NCBI RefSeq assembly: GCF_026341825.1
Contig: NZ_JAPENY010000001.1
Location: 1 to 64,000 of the forward strand
DNA from: Streptomyces sp. NBC_00620
Lineage (GTDB): Bacteria; Actinomycetota; Actinomycetes; Streptomycetales; Streptomycetaceae
Direction: 5' to 3'
DNA: 64,000 nt
Shown: piece by piece, positions 41,412-50,532 of the stretch
Numbering within the stretch: the first letter of the stretch is position 1
Layout: each line of letters starts with the position of its first letter
Translations under genes and position numbers: made by a program
Notes under the pieces: model-generated
What the model saw: the letters and a program-made list of their open reading frames with translations, nothing else
Database searches by the model: none
What the model was told of the DNA's origin: nothing

Positions 41412-44400
41412 TTACTCCGGGTAGGACGTGTAGACGACGAACTTCTGTGCATGTGTCTTGACGTACTTCAGCTGGATCACCACGGTATTGCCGGTCGGGA
41501 CACCTCCGGAGCCGTCGCGACGGAACACCGTGCCGAGTTGACCTTCGTCCCTGACCTGCCATCGGATCTCCTTGAGGTCGATGGTGGGATCGAAGGCGCC
41601 TCCTCGCTGAGCCTGCTTGGTCATCCAGTTCGCCAGGGTCTTGGCGTTGCTCCCCCGCGTGACCCACTGCTGGAACGCCTTGTCGATGGCGCGTGCGGCC
41701 GTTTCCTGGTCCCTCCATTTCGTCGCGATTCCATACTTGTCCGCCCTCAGTTGCGCAGCTGCGTCGGGGATCACGTGATCCCTCAGGGTGTGAGCGCCGC
41801 TAACACCCTCGTCACCGACGATGTTCAAGCAGTTGTGGACGAGAACGTCCTGCGGCCGTACCCCGTCGGTACGCACAAAGAACGTGTGCAGACCACCCAC
41901 CGTCAGGTCGTAGACCTCGCGCGGAGCCAGGCCCGAACGATCCCGCAAAGCCGTCACGGGCTGCACGGAACCATCCGGAGTTCGCAACCGGTCGCCCAGA
42001 CGCAGGTCGGAAACCACCGTCCAGCCACGGCCGGTGACGTAGAACCTGTGACCCACTGTGCTGGTGAGCCGACCATCGCCGGCCACAGTGATGTCCACCA
42101 GTCGCTCGGTGTCGTGCCGGAATGTATCGGTAACCGGCTGGGGCCGCAGCTCCCCCGTTTCGGGGTCGCTCGCCAACAGTCGGTCGCCCTCCCGCATCTC
42201 ACTGATCGCCCTACGTGAGCCGTCCGCCATCAGCACCTGGGTGCTGCCGGGGAAGCTGTTGACCCTGCATGCAGTGAGGGCGTCCTCAAGGATGTTGACC
42301 TGCAGCTCTATGGCCGCCAGCACCTGCGGGTCCAGGTCCAGCTTCTTCAGAGCCTTGATCGCGTCGCCCACCCCGACCCCGGTCTTCAGCGCCGCGTCCA
42401 AGCCGCGTAGCGCCAACGCCGCGTCCTCGATCAGTTTGCCCGGGACGAAGTTGCTCGCCGCCCAGGCACAGCCGCTGACATCGCCCTTGGAGCAGTCGAT
42501 GAAGTCCTGGACAAAGATGTCCCACAGGACGTTCAGGAAGATCCTGTCCACCATCTTGGTTACGTCCCAGGTGGTGAAGGTCTTCGTCATGTAGGCCGTC
42601 TGGTCCTCGTACGTCTCGCTGCCGAGCCAGGTCACGTTCTCGGTCGGGCAGGTTGACGCGGATACTTCGAGGTCGGTCGAGCCCTGGCACAGGTAGAAGT
42701 CGACCTTCAGGTCGTACCGCATCTTGAACTTGACGTCACAGCTGTCCCAGGGGGTGCCGTCCAGCACACATTCGTTCATCGCCACCGGGTCACCGAGCGG
42801 CGTGACCTTCTGCCTGGTGAAAAGGCCGCCGATGCCAGTGGCACCCCCCTTGGTCAGGTCCTCGCGGGCCTTGGCGTTCTCGGTGCGGGTGGCTGCGTCC
42901 TGGGCCTCCTTGGCGGACTGCTGGGCGTTCGCCGCAGCCTTCTCGGCCACGGTCGCATCGGCCTCGGCCTGGTCGGCGACATCACGCGCGGTGCCCGCGT
43001 CGGCCTCTGCCGCGGTTGCCGCGCCTCGGGCGCTCGCCGCGTCCCGCTCGGCGTCCGTGGCCGCCGAGTCGGCGTCCGACGCGTACCCGCCGGCCGAGTC
43101 GGCCGCCCTCTGCGCCGCCGCGGCATCCTCGGTGGCCTGCCGGTCGTACTCGACCGTGTTGGCCTCCGACTTCTTCGCCGCCTTGGCGGAGGCCGCCGCA
43201 GCGTCGGACGAAGCCTGGGCTTCGGCCGCGGACTTGGTCGCACTCGCCGCGTATCCGGCCGCGTCGGCCGCTGCCTGCGCCGCCGCCTTCGCGTCGGCAC
43301 CCGCCTGGGCGGCCACTGTCTTGGCCAGCGCCGCGGCCTTCGCCGCCTCGGCCGCCTTGGCGTTGGCCAGCGCGGCCTGCTGCTGGGCCGCCGTCTTGGA
43401 AGCCTGACCTGTCAGCACGGCGAGGCCCGCCGAGGAGTCGGTTTCCGCGTACGGGGAACCGAGCTCGATGGCGTCGTTGGCCGGCTTGACGACCTGGGCG
43501 GCCGAGTCACGGGCTGCCGTAGCGGCCTGCGCGGTGGAGTAGGCGTGCCCCGCTGCGCGAATCGAGTCGGCGCCTGCGAGCACGGCTTCGGAGCGCGCGA
43601 CCAGTGCGTCGCCCTTGGCCTTCACGGCGGCTTTCTGGGCCGTCTCTGCTTCCGACTTCGCCGCGATCGCGTTCCACTTCGCCGCCATGGACGCGTCGAT
43701 GGCGTCGGCGGCGGCAGCGTGAGCCTTCGTCACGGCTGCATTGGTGATGGCCACGTCACGTTTGGCACCGTCGGCCGCCGACTGGGAGCGCTTGGCCGCG
43801 CCCTGGGCGCGGGTCGCGGCTGCTCGTGCATCGGCTGCCGCCTGAGTCGCGTCGTCGGCCGCCTGGCGAGCCTTTGTCGCGGCCGTGGTGGCGCCGTCGG
43901 CCGCGGCCCGCGCGTCGGTGGCCGCCTTCCGTGACGCCTCGGCCGCCGATGTGCCCTCGTCCGCCTCGGCCTTGGCCTCCAGCGCTGCGGCCTTGGCAGC
44001 CGCGGTGTCCCGGTCGCTCTCGGCTTCGAGCGCCTTGTCACGTGCCTTCGCTGCCTTGTTCTCGGCGGCCAGGGCGTCGTCCTTCCGATCGGACGCCGTC
44101 TTCCCCGCTGTCTGGGCCGCGGTCAGCTTGTCGGCCGCGACCTGACGCTGGGACTGAGCGATCGCCTCGGCGTCCTGCGCCTTCTTGCGTTCCTTCTCGG
44201 CCAGTTCCTTCTGCGATTTGGCGTAGTCGCGCTCGGTCTCGGCCTTCTGCCGCTTGGTCTTGGCGTCCGCCGCCGCGTTCTTCGCGGTCTGCTCAGCGGC
44301 CTTGGCCCTGTTCTCGGCGGCCTTCGCCTCGGACGCGTGCTTCGCGGCCTCCGCGGCCTGCGCGGCGGCGCCCTCCGAAGCGGCCTTCGCCTGGGCGGCA

Positions 44401-45890
44401 GCCTCCTCGGCGGCCTTGCGCCGGAACTCGGCCTTCGCGGCATGCGCCTGGGTGTTGGCCAGCGCGTTCAGCGTCTTGCTGTCGGCGGCCGAGGCGCGGG
44501 TGGCGTTGAACGCCGTCTCCGTGGCCTTCGCCGCCGCCTGCGCGGCCGCCGCTGACGCCATGGTCACCTGCGCGGCCTGCTGCCCGTACATCAGACCCCT
44601 GCCGCGCGGCAGACCGGCAGCATCGGCTATGGCGTACGCCTCGGTCTGCGCCTTGGTGACCTTCGCCCCTTGCGCCTTGGCGGAGAGCGCGGCGCGGGAC
44701 GCCACGAAGAGACGACCCGAGGCACGCCCCTGCGCGTTCGCAATCCACTTCTTGACCTGGGCGAACTCAGCCGCCGTGGGGTAGAAGATGGGGTGGTCGG
44801 CCGGCTTCTGCTTGGTCCAGTACGCCTGCCAGTCGGTCAGCCGGTCGGCGATCAGCGACTGGGCAAGCGCCTCGCCGAGCGCCTGCGAGGCCATCGACAG
44901 ATCGGCGTTGGCCTGGGTCTCGGCCTTGATGATGGCGTCCCGCTGGCTCTTCTGGCCGGCGAGTTCGTCCTGCCACTCGGTGGCGGCCACGGCCAGCTCG
45001 GTGCCCAGCACCTCATGCGGGTCCGGCGGGTTGGTATATGCGCAGGACGCGAACCGGGCTTTGAGGTTCTCGACGTCGATCCGGAACTCCATCGAGTCCG
45101 GGTCGGGAGCGGTGGTGGGGAATCCGCCGTACTGGAGGAAAAGGCGCGCGTCATCGGCGTACATGCCATGCATGAACTGCATGGACTCCCAAGCCTGGCG
45201 GTCCTCGTAGTCCTCGTGCGCGTCCTCGTCGTAGCGGGCGTTGTAGATCGCCGTGGCCGCGTCGACGGACTCCTGGCTCGCCATGGGGTGGGAGTCGGTG
45301 TAGAGGTCGCTGTCACGCTTCCAGTACTGGGCGGCTACCCAGCTGCTCAGATTGATCGTGTCGAAGGGATTGGCGTCGCTCTCCACCCACTCGAAACCGG
45401 TCTTCGTATAACCCGGCGGTGTGCTCATGGACGGAATCGCGAGGGATTCCTCCCACACGTCTGGGCGGCCGGCGAGCTCATCCAGCTTGGTGTCGGCCAC
45501 TGCCCGGTCCGTCTTGTAGGACGTGGCAAGCGGCGTGGCGGTCCAGTACTCCCGATTGGCAGCCGTGTGCAGCTGCGCTTCCGTGCCGCTGAGTCCTGCC
45601 CGTGCGACCTCCTTCGTCGCCGGACCGCCCTTGCGTAAGACACCGTTGAGGAGGCACTGGTCCTCGCGGACCTGCTGGGTGTTCTCCAGGTCGAAGAGGG
45701 TCGGGACGGTGGGGTCGTCAGTGGTGGCCGCGGCCTGTTGGCGGTCCAGGCTGGGGAGTTGGCCGCCGGTGATGGCGATCGCGGTGGCGGTGGCCAGGGC
45801 CGTGGTGGTCAGGAGCCGGGACCATTTGCCCGGGGCCCGGCGGAACATGGTCCGGCGTCTCTGCGCAACCGGACGTGCGTGTGTACGCAT
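41412..45890 (-). CDS. Polymorphic toxin: secreted Ala-rich coiled coil, HINT domain, RNase A-like CdiA-CT domain
   Basis: 1492 residues. A signal-like segment lies at 25-45, an N-terminal globular region reaches about 440, and a long Ala-rich coiled coil extends to about 1010. A HINT autoprocessing domain (nt about 42270-41832) starts at CRVNSFPGSTQVLMADG and ends LVHNC. The last 140 residues carry AHTLRDH and the terminal YTSYPE, as in bacterial RNase A-like CdiA toxins. HINT cleavage would release the nuclease into a target cell. The start at ATG 45890 or 45848 is uncertain. It is preceded by a secreted FG-GAP protein and followed by its immunity gene. Confidence 0.82.
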   Translation of the reverse strand: MRTHARPVAQRRRTMFRRAPGKWSRLLTTTALATATAIAITGGQLPSLDRQQAAATTDDPTVPTLFDLENTQQVREDQCLLNGVLRKGGPATKEVARAGLSGTEAQLHTAANREYWTATPLATSYKTDRAVADTKLDELAGRPDVWEESLAIPSMSTPPGYTKTGFEWVESDANPFDTINLSSWVAAQYWKRDSDLYTDSHPMASQESVDAATAIYNARYDEDAHEDYEDRQAWESMQFMHGMYADDARLFLQYGGFPTTAPDPDSMEFRIDVENLKARFASCAYTNPPDPHEVLGTELAVAATEWQDELAGQKSQRDAIIKAETQANADLSMASQALGEALAQSLIADRLTDWQAYWTKQKPADHPIFYPTAAEFAQVKKWIANAQGRASGRLFVASRAALSAKAQGAKVTKAQTEAYAIADAAGLPRGRGLMYGQQAAQVTMASAAAAQAAAKATETAFNATRASAADSKTLNALANTQAHAAKAEFRRKAAEEAAAQAKAASEGAAAQAAEAAKHASEAKAAENRAKAAEQTAKNAAADAKTKRQKAETERDYAKSQKELAEKERKKAQDAEAIAQSQRQVAADKLTAAQTAGKTASDRKDDALAAENKAAKARDKALEAESDRDTAAAKAAALEAKAEADEGTSAAEASRKAATDARAAADGATTAATKARQAADDATQAAADARAAATRAQGAAKRSQSAADGAKRDVAITNAAVTKAHAAAADAIDASMAAKWNAIAAKSEAETAQKAAVKAKGDALVARSEAVLAGADSIRAAGHAYSTAQAATAARDSAAQVVKPANDAIELGSPYAETDSSAGLAVLTGQASKTAAQQQAALANAKAAEAAKAAALAKTVAAQAGADAKAAAQAAADAAGYAASATKSAAEAQASSDAAAASAKAAKKSEANTVEYDRQATEDAAAAQRAADSAGGYASDADSAATDAERDAASARGAATAAEADAGTARDVADQAEADATVAEKAAANAQQSAKEAQDAATRTENAKAREDLTKGGATGIGGLFTRQKVTPLGDPVAMNECVLDGTPWDSCDVKFKMRYDLKVDFYLCQGSTDLEVSASTCPTENVTWLGSETYEDQTAYMTKTFTTWDVTKMVDRIFLNVLWDIFVQDFIDCSKGDVSGCAWAASNFVPGKLIEDAALALRGLDAALKTGVGVGDAIKALKKLDLDPQVLAAIELQVNILEDALTACRVNSFPGSTQVLMADGSRRAISEMREGDRLLASDPETGELRPQPVTDTFRHDTERLVDITVAGDGRLTSTVGHRFYVTGRGWTVVSDLRLGDRLRTPDGSVQPVTALRDRSGLAPREVYDLTVGGLHTFFVRTDGVRPQDVLVHNCLNIVGDEGVSGAHTLRDHVIPDAAAQLRADKYGIATKWRDQETAARAIDKAFQQWVTRGSNAKTLANWMTKQAQRGGAFDPTIDLKEIRWQVRDEGQLGTVFRRDGSGGVPTGNTVVIQLKYVKTHAQKFVVYTSYPE

Positions 45891-45952
45891 GCGGAAGTGT
45901 CAGCCGTTCTGCTGAGAGGAAGTTGGGGGGCGAAGGGGCTGGCCGGAACTAC

Positions 45953-46888
45953 TCAGAAGAGCAGGTTGTAACCCCAGCCACTGCCGCCGATCTGCGTGCG
46001 CGGTGCGAAGGGGGCCGTGGCCGTGCCGGTGCCCTTGAACAGCCACAGCACGCCCGCGCTGTCCACGCCGATCAGGTCGGTCTTGCCGTCGCCATCGTTG
46101 TCGCCCACAGAGACGAGATTGGTGTAGTCCGCCCACGCCCCGCCGGTGGGAGCGGGCACGATGTAGCGGGTGTTGGCGAACACCGCTTCGGCCGTGGCGG
46201 TGCCGCTGCCCGGGTAGACGTAGAGGGCACCAGCCGTGGATCGGGCGATCACGTCGGCCTTGCCGTCGCCGGTGTAGTCACCCCGGCCGGCGAGTTTGTC
46301 CATGCCGTTCCAGCCGACTGAGCGGACCAGCACTCTGGTGGACAACGTGCCGTCGGCTTTGCCCTGGTAGAGCCAGAGCGCGCCGGTCGTGTCGCGGGCG
46401 AGCAAGTCAGGGTGGGCGGTGCCGCCCATGTTGCCCACGGAGATGAGCAGGGTGTACTGGTCCCAGCCGGTTCCGAGCACCTTGGTGTCGTTGCCGCGTT
46501 CGGCGGTGTAGTACAGCGTGCCGTCGATCACGGCGTACAGGTCGGTACCTGTCAGGTTGTTCGAGATGTTGGCCTGGGCGAGCAGGGTCGCACCGGCGTA
46601 GCCGCCACCCAGGTCGAACTTGGCCGCGAAACCACCGGTGCCCTTGGCCTCGTGATCGAAGAGACGGCCGTTCTTGTCGAGGCCGATGAGCGGGAAGAGG
46701 CCTGTACCGTCGGCGGCCGCCTGCTGGACCAGCGGCGCCTGGTCGGTGTGCGCGGCCTCTGCGGAGTCCGGCGCGGAGGGCGAGGTCTGTGCGACCGTCG
46801 CCGTCGTCACCGCCAGTGCGGCGGTCACGGCGACTGCGGCCGCGAGCACCGCCGCCCGGCGTACCGAGCGGCTGACGAGAGTGAACAT
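45953..46888 (-). CDS. Secreted FG-GAP/VCBS repeat protein
   Basis: 311 residues. A signal peptide (SRSVRRAAVLAAAVAVTAALA) is followed by five or so FG-GAP repeats, each with a calcium-binding-like acidic loop such as GDYTGDGKADVIAR and GDNDGDGKTDLIGV. This is a half-size propeller exposed outside the cell. It is 62 bp upstream of the toxin on the same strand, so it may help display, fold or deliver the toxin. The ATG at 46888 starts at the signal peptide. Confidence 0.8.
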   Translation of the reverse strand: MFTLVSRSVRRAAVLAAAVAVTAALAVTTATVAQTSPSAPDSAEAAHTDQAPLVQQAAADGTGLFPLIGLDKNGRLFDHEAKGTGGFAAKFDLGGGYAGATLLAQANISNNLTGTDLYAVIDGTLYYTAERGNDTKVLGTGWDQYTLLISVGNMGGTAHPDLLARDTTGALWLYQGKADGTLSTRVLVRSVGWNGMDKLAGRGDYTGDGKADVIARSTAGALYVYPGSGTATAEAVFANTRYIVPAPTGGAWADYTNLVSVGDNDGDGKTDLIGVDSAGVLWLFKGTGTATAPFAPRTQIGGSGWGYNLLF

Positions 46889-47018
46889 GGAGTGATGCCC
46901 CTCGCTGATGAGGTCGGCGGGGGACACGCACGCGCACACGCCCCAGCGCATCGCGCGCTGGTCATGCTTTCCCCGGTGCCGCCCCCGTGCCGTGGCTGGT
47001 CATGCTCACGGCAAATTC

Positions 47019-47048
47019 ACTCTATGGGGAAGTTGTGAAAGTTGTAAA
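47019..47048 (-). promoter_or_regulatory. Promoter of the FG-GAP/toxin/immunity operon
   Basis: On the minus strand TTTACA (47048-47043) and TAGAGT (47024-47019) are 18 bp apart, a good HrdB-type promoter. The leader to the FG-GAP start would be about 120 nt. Confidence 0.55.
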
Positions 47049-47091
47049 CAGCCTTTAAAGGAGTGGCCCGGGGGCAGAGGACCCGCAATGA

Positions 47092-47135
47092 CTGTGGCCC
47101 GGCACCTCCGCGTGAGCGGAAGAACCGGGCCACAG
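47092..47135. terminator. Terminator downstream of the DUF6230 cluster
   Basis: CTGTGGCCCGG (47092-47102) and CCGGGCCACAG (47125-47135) enclose an inner TCCGC/GCGGA hairpin. The structure lies 38 nt after the stop of the 47173 gene. Confidence 0.75.
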
Positions 47136-47172
47136 CCCTATGTGCGGCTCCCGGATGGGCTCTGGGCCGTGC

Positions 47173-48498
47173 TCAGTCCTCGGTCTGGTACGTGCTCATC
47201 CCGGGGATGGTCAGCGTTCCGCCGAACTGGCCGGCCTGGACGACCTTCACGTCGGTGAAGTAGATCAGCGGGATGTTCAGCGGGGGCGGGTTGTCCGGGT
47301 CGAACGTGATCGGTATCAGGCCGAACAGCTTGCCGGAGATGCTCTCCGTGTACATGACCGTGTCGCCGTCACGGATGGTGGACGTCGTGCCCTCGTCCGC
47401 CTGGACGTGGTAGGTCGCGCCCGCATGCTTGTCGATCACCGTCTGGTGCAGATCGCCGATGTCGGTGCCGTCGGAGATCACGTACTTCAGGACCCTCTTG
47501 ACCGTGCCGTCGGCGGTCTTCACCTTCACGACACCCTGGTAGTCGGCACCCTTGAGCAGCAGGGAACTGGCGTTGAGGTACCAGGGATCGTTGGGCAGGA
47601 TCACCGGGTTGTCGACGTTGCCCTCTTCGTCGGTGGAGATCGGGCAGTCGGCGGCGTCCGTACTGGCGCTCGCGGACGGGCTGGGGCTGGCCGACGAAGT
47701 GGCCTCGTCCGCCGCCTCCTTGGCCGCCTCCGCGCTGTCCTCGGCCGCCTGGGACGCCGTGTCGGTGGCGTCCTTCACGGTGTCCTCGACCGTCTCGGTG
47801 ACCTTGTCGGCCGTGTCCTTGACGGTGCCGGAGCTGTCGCTGCCCGACGTGTCCTCGCTCGCGCTCGCCGAGGCGCTGGCGGACGGCGTGGGGGTGGCGC
47901 TCGCCGTCTCGTCGGGCGTGAGGATGTCCTTGATGGCGTCGCCGATGCCCAGCGGGTCCAGCGGGTTGCTGCTGGTCTCGGACGCCGAGGGGGTCGCCGT
48001 AACCGTGTCCGCGCTGCTGTCGCTGCTCTCGGACGTCTTGGTCGCGGACGCCGACGGGGTGGGCTCGGCCTCGTCGTCGGAACCTGAATCCGACGAAGAG
48101 GTGTCGCCCTCACCCGAGGTCGCCGTGGCCGAAGGGCTCGGCTCGGTCTCGTCCGCGGACTCCGAAGCGCTCGCCGAGGCGGACGGCGTCGCGCTGGCGG
48201 ACGCGTCCGTGCCGTCCTCGGCCCCGTCCAGGAGCTCGACGCAGGCCTGGTACTCCTCGGCCGTCAGACTCTTCGAGGTGGTCGGCTGGTCCTCGGCGTT
48301 GGCGAGCGTCGGCGTGAGACCTATGCCCATGAGGACGGCGGTCGGCATGGCCGCGAAGGCTATCGCCTTACCGGCGGGCATGTGGAACCTGGTGGACAGC
48401 GGCTTCTTGGGAGCGGCGTGACGCGGCCCGGTTCTCACACGGGGCTGAGCCTCGGAGTCACCCTGGGACACCTCGTCAGTCGGCACGGTACCCCCCAT
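47173..48498 (-). CDS. Membrane-anchored/secreted protein with Ser/Thr/Ala-rich stalk
   Basis: 441 residues. A short basic cytoplasmic N-terminus and one hydrophobic segment (KAIAFAAMPTAVLMGIGLTPTLANA, about 42-66) lead to a roughly 230-residue low-complexity stalk rich in Ser, Ala, Thr, Asp and Glu. A folded C-terminal domain of about 140 residues follows (starting NPVILPNDPWYL). The ATG at 48498 overlaps the end of the DUF6114 gene by 23 bp, so translation is coupled. It is the third member of a DUF6230-DUF6114 operon. Function is unknown. Confidence 0.7.
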   Translation of the reverse strand: MGGTVPTDEVSQGDSEAQPRVRTGPRHAAPKKPLSTRFHMPAGKAIAFAAMPTAVLMGIGLTPTLANAEDQPTTSKSLTAEEYQACVELLDGAEDGTDASASATPSASASASESADETEPSPSATATSGEGDTSSSDSGSDDEAEPTPSASATKTSESSDSSADTVTATPSASETSSNPLDPLGIGDAIKDILTPDETASATPTPSASASASASEDTSGSDSSGTVKDTADKVTETVEDTVKDATDTASQAAEDSAEAAKEAADEATSSASPSPSASASTDAADCPISTDEEGNVDNPVILPNDPWYLNASSLLLKGADYQGVVKVKTADGTVKRVLKYVISDGTDIGDLHQTVIDKHAGATYHVQADEGTTSTIRDGDTVMYTESISGKLFGLIPITFDPDNPPPLNIPLIYFTDVKVVQAGQFGGTLTIPGMSTYQTED

Positions 48499-49054
48499 TG
48501 CCGTTGTCGGCAGAGGCGCTCTCGGGCAGGTGCTGGTCCGACTCCGGCGCGCCCGCGTCGGTCGTGCCTGCGGCATCGGCCTCGGCGGGAGCGGGCGCTT
48601 CCTTCGCATACCCCGCGTGCTTACGGGACCGCTTGGCCTTCGTGCCGTCGGCCGACGCGTCGGCGGGCATCCAGGAGACGGAGAGCGCGCCGCCGAGCAT
48701 CGCCAGCAGGAAGCCCACGATGAAGCCGCCGATGTTGGAGACCACCAGGGACACCAGGGCGAGGACGATCGCCGCGACGCCGGCGAAGATGCGTGTGGCC
48801 TGCTGGAACCACATCGTCAGGCCGAGCGTGAACAGCAGTACGCCGATGATGAGGGAGCCGGCACCCGCGGTGGTCGCCATGGCGACCGACATGGTGCCCA
48901 ACTTGAGGGTGGCGTACGGGAAGTAGGCGATCGGCACACCGCCGAGCAGGGTGAACAGACCCGCCCAGAACGGCCGGGCGCCCCGCCAGGCCCGGAATCG
49001 CAGACGCGCGTGGGTGAAGTACCCGGCGCTCTGGACCGGAGTCTCGGCACTCAT
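48476..49054 (-). CDS. DUF6114 membrane protein
   Basis: 192 residues with four transmembrane segments (about 30-47, 54-75, 80-100, 105-125) and a hydrophilic Ala/Glu-rich tail. It matches the DUF6114 proteins that follow DUF6230 genes in streptomycetes. AGGGAG precedes the ATG at 49054. It may be the membrane partner of the secreted DUF6230 protein; this is inferred from constant neighbourhood. Confidence 0.72.
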   Translation of the reverse strand: MSAETPVQSAGYFTHARLRFRAWRGARPFWAGLFTLLGGVPIAYFPYATLKLGTMSVAMATTAGAGSLIIGVLLFTLGLTMWFQQATRIFAGVAAIVLALVSLVVSNIGGFIVGFLLAMLGGALSVSWMPADASADGTKAKRSRKHAGYAKEAPAPAEADAAGTTDAGAPESDQHLPESASADNGNGGYRAD

Positions 49055-49241
49055 GGAAAACAGCTCCCTGGGTCCGGTTGAAGTACGTACCGGCTCGGCC
49101 GTTGGCGTGGAGAAGCCGGAAAGTCTGAGTTTGTTGTCCGCCGTCGGGCGTCGGGCTGGGCATGTGGGGCGGAGAAGCACAGGCTTCCCCGCCCCCCTGG
49201 TCAGCTCAGCTGTCCAAGGTCACTTCTCACGGCCGCAGCCG

Positions 49242-49886
49242 TCAGAAGCACTCCATGTCCGCACTCGTGCCGAGGCGCATCTTCAGGCCACTGAGCTTGA
49301 AGGTGCCGGCCGAGGTCGCCCACGCCGTCTGATCGACGTCCGACAGGTCGGCCGACTCCGCCTGCTGGGCGAAGCCGCCCGGCAGCGTCGTCTTCGTGTC
49401 CTTCACGGCAGGACCACGGGTCTTGTCCTGAAGGGCAACACCGATGTCGATGTTCGTGAACGTCGCATCGGCGTCGAGCTGCGACATGTCGATGTAGAGA
49501 TTGTGTGCCTTGACCGGGTTCTTCGGGTCGGCCCCCGCGTCAAGACGAAGGTAGATCGTCTTGTTTATGACAGGGATCGTCGTCTTAACCGACTGGCACA
49601 TATTGGTCAGGGTCGCGTCGTCGAACGACGAGATGGCGACGGGAACCTGCGTCTGCTTGTCACCTGCGGTCGAGGTGTAGACGGTGTCCATGCCACCGTA
49701 CTGGGCGAAACCGTCACCGTGCAGCTTGTCGACATGCACCTTGAACTGCTGGCCGGACACGCTGAACGACGCGGCCAGCGCACCCTGCGCAAGCCCGACA
49801 CCCACGGCCGCGGCCGCGACGACGCTGGGCACCATGACCACAGCGAAGCGCTTCCATCTTGTCCCGCCACGCACCTGGGACTCCAT
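49242..49886 (-). CDS. DUF6230 secreted protein
   Basis: 214 residues. One hydrophobic segment (RFAVVMVPSVVAAAAVGVGLAQGALA, about 12-38) acts as signal or anchor; the beta-rich domain has MDTVYTS and LSDVDQTAWATSAGTFKLSGLKMR-type family segments. The ATG at 49886 sits after an ideal AAGGAGG. It is first of a three-gene operon and has a long upstream region with palindromes. Molecular role is unknown. Confidence 0.75.
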   Translation of the reverse strand: MESQVRGGTRWKRFAVVMVPSVVAAAAVGVGLAQGALAASFSVSGQQFKVHVDKLHGDGFAQYGGMDTVYTSTAGDKQTQVPVAISSFDDATLTNMCQSVKTTIPVINKTIYLRLDAGADPKNPVKAHNLYIDMSQLDADATFTNIDIGVALQDKTRGPAVKDTKTTLPGGFAQQAESADLSDVDQTAWATSAGTFKLSGLKMRLGTSADMECF

Positions 49887-50532
49887 ATTTCCTCCTTCTC
49901 GGACGTACATCTCCTGGCCCTGACTGCCCCGTTGTAGCGGCCCAGCCGGGCAGGGATGGGAGAAGTGCTACGTCCTCGGGAAGGAGAGCGCCCGTACTTT
50001 CAGGCGCAAACCGAGCCCGAATCACTGGCGATCACCCCCGAGCGACAACCACTGGTCGCGCCTGACGCACATCACGCACAACCTGCTGGACAGGCTCTGC
50101 CGAACGGCAAAGACCCCCCTGCCCAAGAGACGGCACCACTGTCGCCGTCCCTACTCGGTGGGGACCCAGAAAACCCCTTGACCCGATTGGCTGTCGGGGT
50201 AGGGGGTAATGGACCGAGCGTCGCCGATCGTGGTGCATTCTCGCCGCCCCCGCAAGGGGGTTCGTTACTGGCTAGTAACGGGCGGATAACCGAACAACGA
50301 CCCGTCGGTATCGGTCGACAACGCAGGGTGGCGCCAAGGTGGGTGACACACCGGTTGATCCTCGGACAGAATCCGACAGAACAACGCCCTCGACTTACTC
50401 CAAGTAACAGCGGCCGCGTTTACCAAGATTTGGTAAAGCGCGGCCACTTCTCGCTCCGTCGGCACATCTTTCACCCGGGCATCACACGACCTGGCGTTTA
50501 GCAACAGGTCAGAGAACCTGTCGGAGCACCCG
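49887..50532. promoter_or_regulatory. Long control region with two strong palindromes
   Basis: No supported gene lies in these 646 bases. CGTTACT/AGTAACG arms at 50263-50280, with a 4-bp spacer, look like a TetR-family operator. At 50412-50445 TTTACCAA-GAT-TTGGTAAA is extended by GC-rich arms with a one-base bulge; it could terminate the YbbN-like gene or bind a regulator. Both are upstream of the DUF6230 operon. Confidence 0.6.

Noticed and set aside
49956..50501. 181-codon plus-strand frame in the DUF6230 control region
   Set aside because: No family similarity, Pro/Gly/Arg-rich, and it covers two palindromes; better explained as regulatory DNA.
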